Positions 62,213-64,000 of a stretch of 64,000 nt of DNA are shown one piece after another. The notes beneath the pieces are model-generated. The model was not told where the DNA came from. It did not search any database and worked only from the letters and a program-made list of their open reading frames with translations. This DNA is from CBDBJK01 sp965206395. Its GTDB lineage: Bacteria; Chloroflexota; Dehalococcoidia; Lucifugimonadales; CATOSD01. A program made the position numbers and the translations under genes. The stretch covers positions 62,001 through 126,000 of the forward strand of contig CBDBJK010000034.1 in assembly GCA_965206395.1 (NCBI GenBank), given 5' to 3'. How positions within the stretch are numbered: position 1 is the first letter of the stretch; every line of letters starts with the position of its first letter.

Positions 62213-63202
62213 ATGCCACTTAACAATTCTGATATGACCAAGAAACTAAGGGAGATATTCTATCGTTCTGGCCTTACCATCGTGCCTGGAGGAACTACCC
62301 CTTACCATGCCATGATGACGGAGAGGGCTGGATATGAAGCCTTTTACATGTCCGGCGGAATGACGTCCGGGTGGCTGCTTGGCTGGCCCGACGTGGGAGT
62401 TACCTCGCTGAGAGAGATGGCAGACAACGCCAGCCGCATCGTCAAGGCCGTCAACATCCCTGTGTTCGCCGACATCGACACGGGCTACGGCACCGCCGTC
62501 AACGTCTATCGCTCCATCAAAGAGTACATCTGGGCCGGAGTCGCCGGGTGCCACCTGGAAGACCAGGAGTTCCCAAAGAAATCGGGCAGCATGGCAGGAC
62601 GAAGGCTTATCAGCATCGAGGAGGCGGTTGGCAAGTACAAGGCTGCCATAGACGCACGCAATGAGATAGACCCCAACTTCGTGATAGCCGCACGCACCGA
62701 CGCTCGCGGTGCCGAGGGCGGAGGCTTCGACGAAGTCATCAAGCGTGGCAAAGCGTTTGAGGCGGCAGGAGTCGACGTAATTTTCTTCGAGTCGCTTCAG
62801 ACCTGGGAAGAGTGCGAGATTGCCTTTGCTTCTGTGAGCATCCCTTCCTTCAGCCTCTTGCACGACGTAATTTACCACGACAGCGAAGGGAACTTGGTTC
62901 CAGGGCCGACGCTTGAAGTGCAAGAGGCAGCAGGACAGAAGATTGCCCTTTACGTTGGCCTGCAAGCCGGGCCGTCCAGTCAGGCAGGCTGGGAGGCGTT
63001 GCTAGACTTCAAGGAGCGAGGCGTGCAGTCTCTTCACGACTTCAAGGTGGACACCGCCGCGAAGCCAGAGGAAAGGCGACTGCCCACCGACTTGCTTTCC
63101 ATCTCCCGCGTTCGAGACATAGAGGAGAAGTATCTGCCAAAAGAGCTTCAGCGAGACTACGATTCCACCCTTGGTCGGCGTGCCGGAGACGTTGGAACCT
63201 AG
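62213..63202 (+). CDS. Isocitrate lyase/PEP mutase-superfamily protein, copy 2
   Basis: The 329-residue tandem paralogue of the preceding gene is identical over long stretches and has the same KKSGSMAGRRLIS active-site segment. Differences cluster at a few sites (MTSGWLLGWPDVGVTS against MTSGWTIGWPDVGVLS, AARTDARG against VARSDARG, PSFSLLHDV against PAFSLLHDV). The duplication is recent enough to keep equal length. Possible roles are a hetero-oligomer or altered specificity. Its ribosome site GGGAGG lies before ATG 62213. Confidence 0.85.
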   Translation: MPLNNSDMTKKLREIFYRSGLTIVPGGTTPYHAMMTERAGYEAFYMSGGMTSGWLLGWPDVGVTSLREMADNASRIVKAVNIPVFADIDTGYGTAVNVYRSIKEYIWAGVAGCHLEDQEFPKKSGSMAGRRLISIEEAVGKYKAAIDARNEIDPNFVIAARTDARGAEGGGFDEVIKRGKAFEAAGVDVIFFESLQTWEECEIAFASVSIPSFSLLHDVIYHDSEGNLVPGPTLEVQEAAGQKIALYVGLQAGPSSQAGWEALLDFKERGVQSLHDFKVDTAAKPEERRLPTDLLSISRVRDIEEKYLPKELQRDYDSTLGRRAGDVGT

Positions 63203-63259
63203 GCCGATAACAAAGCTAAAGTTGGCGCTTACAGATATCACGAACTAAGGAGAGACATC

Positions 63260-64000
63260 ATGACTGAGGTTCTTGAGGGCATTACCATCCTGGACTTCAC
63301 CCAGGGTATGGCGGGGTCAATTGCCACTATGGTTCTGTCAGACTTCGGTGCCGAGGCCATCAAAGTGGAGCCGCCGGAAGGAGACTCGTTCAGGGAGTTT
63401 CCGGCGGCGCTGCTCTGGAATCGCGGCAAAAAGAGTATCTCCCTAGACCTCAAAACGGCAGAGGGCCGGGAGCAAGCTCTACGGCTCTCTCGACAAGCCG
63501 ACGTGGTCGTCGAGAGCTTTCGGCCAGGAGTGGCTGAACGATTGGGCATCGGATACGAGGCCCTGAGCAAGACTCACCCGGAGCTGGTGTATTGCTCAAT
63601 CACAGGTTTCGGCCCGCGCGGGCCTTATGCCAACTACAAAGGATACGAGGGCCTGGTTGAAGCCAAGTCTGGCAGGCTTATGAGTTTCGCGGGACAGACG
63701 GAACGCGAAGGCCCTAACTACGCGGCGGTCAACGTCGCCAATCATTCGGCGGCGATGGCAGCCGCGCGCGGCATCGTGTCTTCGCTCATGGTTCGAGACA
63801 GAATAGGCCAGGGTCAGAAGGTGGAAACCAGCCTTCTCCAGGCTATCACCTACTACGATATGTATCAGTGGATGTTGTGGCAGTTGATGATAAAAGACCC
63901 AGACAACTTCCCTAACGACCCAATGCTCAACATGCAAAGAGCGCCCTCGCTTCAATATCTTCCGGCCCGCACCAAGGACGGACAGTGGATTCAGCTAGCG
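63260..64000 (+). CDS. Family III CoA-transferase (CaiB/BaiF), C-terminus beyond window
   Basis: From ATG 63260 (site AAGGAGAG upstream) at least 247 residues are visible: EGITILDFTQGMAGSIATMVLSDFGAE, IKVEPPEGDSFRE, WNRGKKSISLDLK, ADVVVESFRPGVAERLGIGYE, LVYCSITGFGPRGP, and KGYEGLVEAKSG where the family has the catalytic Asp (usually YD in xGYDxxxQA; here GYEGLVEA, a Glu-shifted variant). It transfers CoA between organic acids. Together with the hydratase and lyase genes it suggests activation of a dicarboxylic acid. Confidence 0.88.
   Translation, partial: MTEVLEGITILDFTQGMAGSIATMVLSDFGAEAIKVEPPEGDSFREFPAALLWNRGKKSISLDLKTAEGREQALRLSRQADVVVESFRPGVAERLGIGYEALSKTHPELVYCSITGFGPRGPYANYKGYEGLVEAKSGRLMSFAGQTEREGPNYAAVNVANHSAAMAAARGIVSSLMVRDRIGQGQKVETSLLQAITYYDMYQWMLWQLMIKDPDNFPNDPMLNMQRAPSLQYLPARTKDGQWIQLA

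Noticed and set aside
1..64000. tRNA, rRNA or riboswitch genes
   Set aside because: No intergenic stretch showed a convincing cloverleaf, rRNA segment or known riboswitch core by eye; short ones could be missed without a covariance search.

Overview
The window looks like a chromosomal segment of an uncultured bacterium, most plausibly a Chloroflexota lineage of the SAR202/Dehalococcoidia kind. That placement is an inference from gene content: several SDR oxidoreductases, a CoxMLS-type molybdenum hydroxylase, an enolase-superfamily protein, an aconitase-type hydratase, tandem isocitrate-lyase-family proteins, a family III CoA-transferase and a PycB/MmdA carboxyltransferase pair. No rRNA or tRNA gene was seen to confirm it. 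The segment is very rich in insertion sequences. Twelve IS copies of five types cover about 13 kb, adding up the coordinates: IS-A = IS630-like, four copies; IS-B = IS5/IS427-like, three copies; IS-C = IS5-group, one intact and one ruined; IS-D = small two-ORF IS5-family element, two copies plus debris; IS-E = IS1595-like with passenger genes, one copy.

Layout. 1-7.9 kb (minus strand): a YifB/ComM ATPase, then a MoxR-DUF58-transglutaminase operon carrying a frameshift, two adjacent IS insertions and two in-frame TAG codons; it looks dead. 8.3-14.2 kb: a PfkB-fold protein lacking its catalytic Asp, a YprB-like RNase H-fold nuclease, and an IS-B/IS-A/IS-C cluster that has beheaded a hemolysin III (TrhA) gene. 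14.2-17.3 kb: MFS transporter, cyclase-family hydrolase and a small membrane protein. 17.4-19.1 kb: the IS1595-like element with two non-transposase genes. 19.1-21.5 kb: a frameshifted two-domain cupredoxin lipoprotein and the intact IS-C. 21.6-24.4 kb: trehalose synthesis (otsA, otsB) and yccF. 24.4-30.5 kb: a minus-strand run of CoxM-CoxL-CoxS and three SDRs. 30.7-32.5 kb: a small gene behind a promoter with a LexA-type box, a divergent ftsZ and a YCII protein.

32.6-41.2 kb: hydrolase, PAC2 protein, enolase-superfamily enzyme, PHA-granule-type protein, then a biotin-dependent module (PycB/OadA fused to a biotin carrier, a small subunit, MmdA-like carboxyltransferase) split by IS-D. 41.3-42.8 kb: folP-folK and a Trm112-like zinc protein. 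42.9-49.1 kb: methyltransferase, CopD-like protein, TlpA-like lipoprotein, SbcD/Mre11 nuclease and glycyl-tRNA synthetase. 49.2-53.5 kb: IS-A/IS-B/IS-D cluster with two unrecognised genes. 53.8-64 kb: a small secreted protein, a hydrolase, then a plus-strand catabolic-looking cluster: divergent urease-like ABC, aconitase/isopropylmalate-dehydratase-type large and small subunits, an amidohydrolase, two tandem isocitrate-lyase/PEP-mutase-family proteins and a CoA-transferase cut by the window end.

Taken together, the window mixes intact metabolic clusters with pseudogenes and recent nested IS insertions, as in a genome undergoing IS expansion. Several single-base frameshifts lie in homopolymers or repeats and could instead be sequencing errors; this is stated entry by entry. 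Positions read by eye may be off by a base or two.
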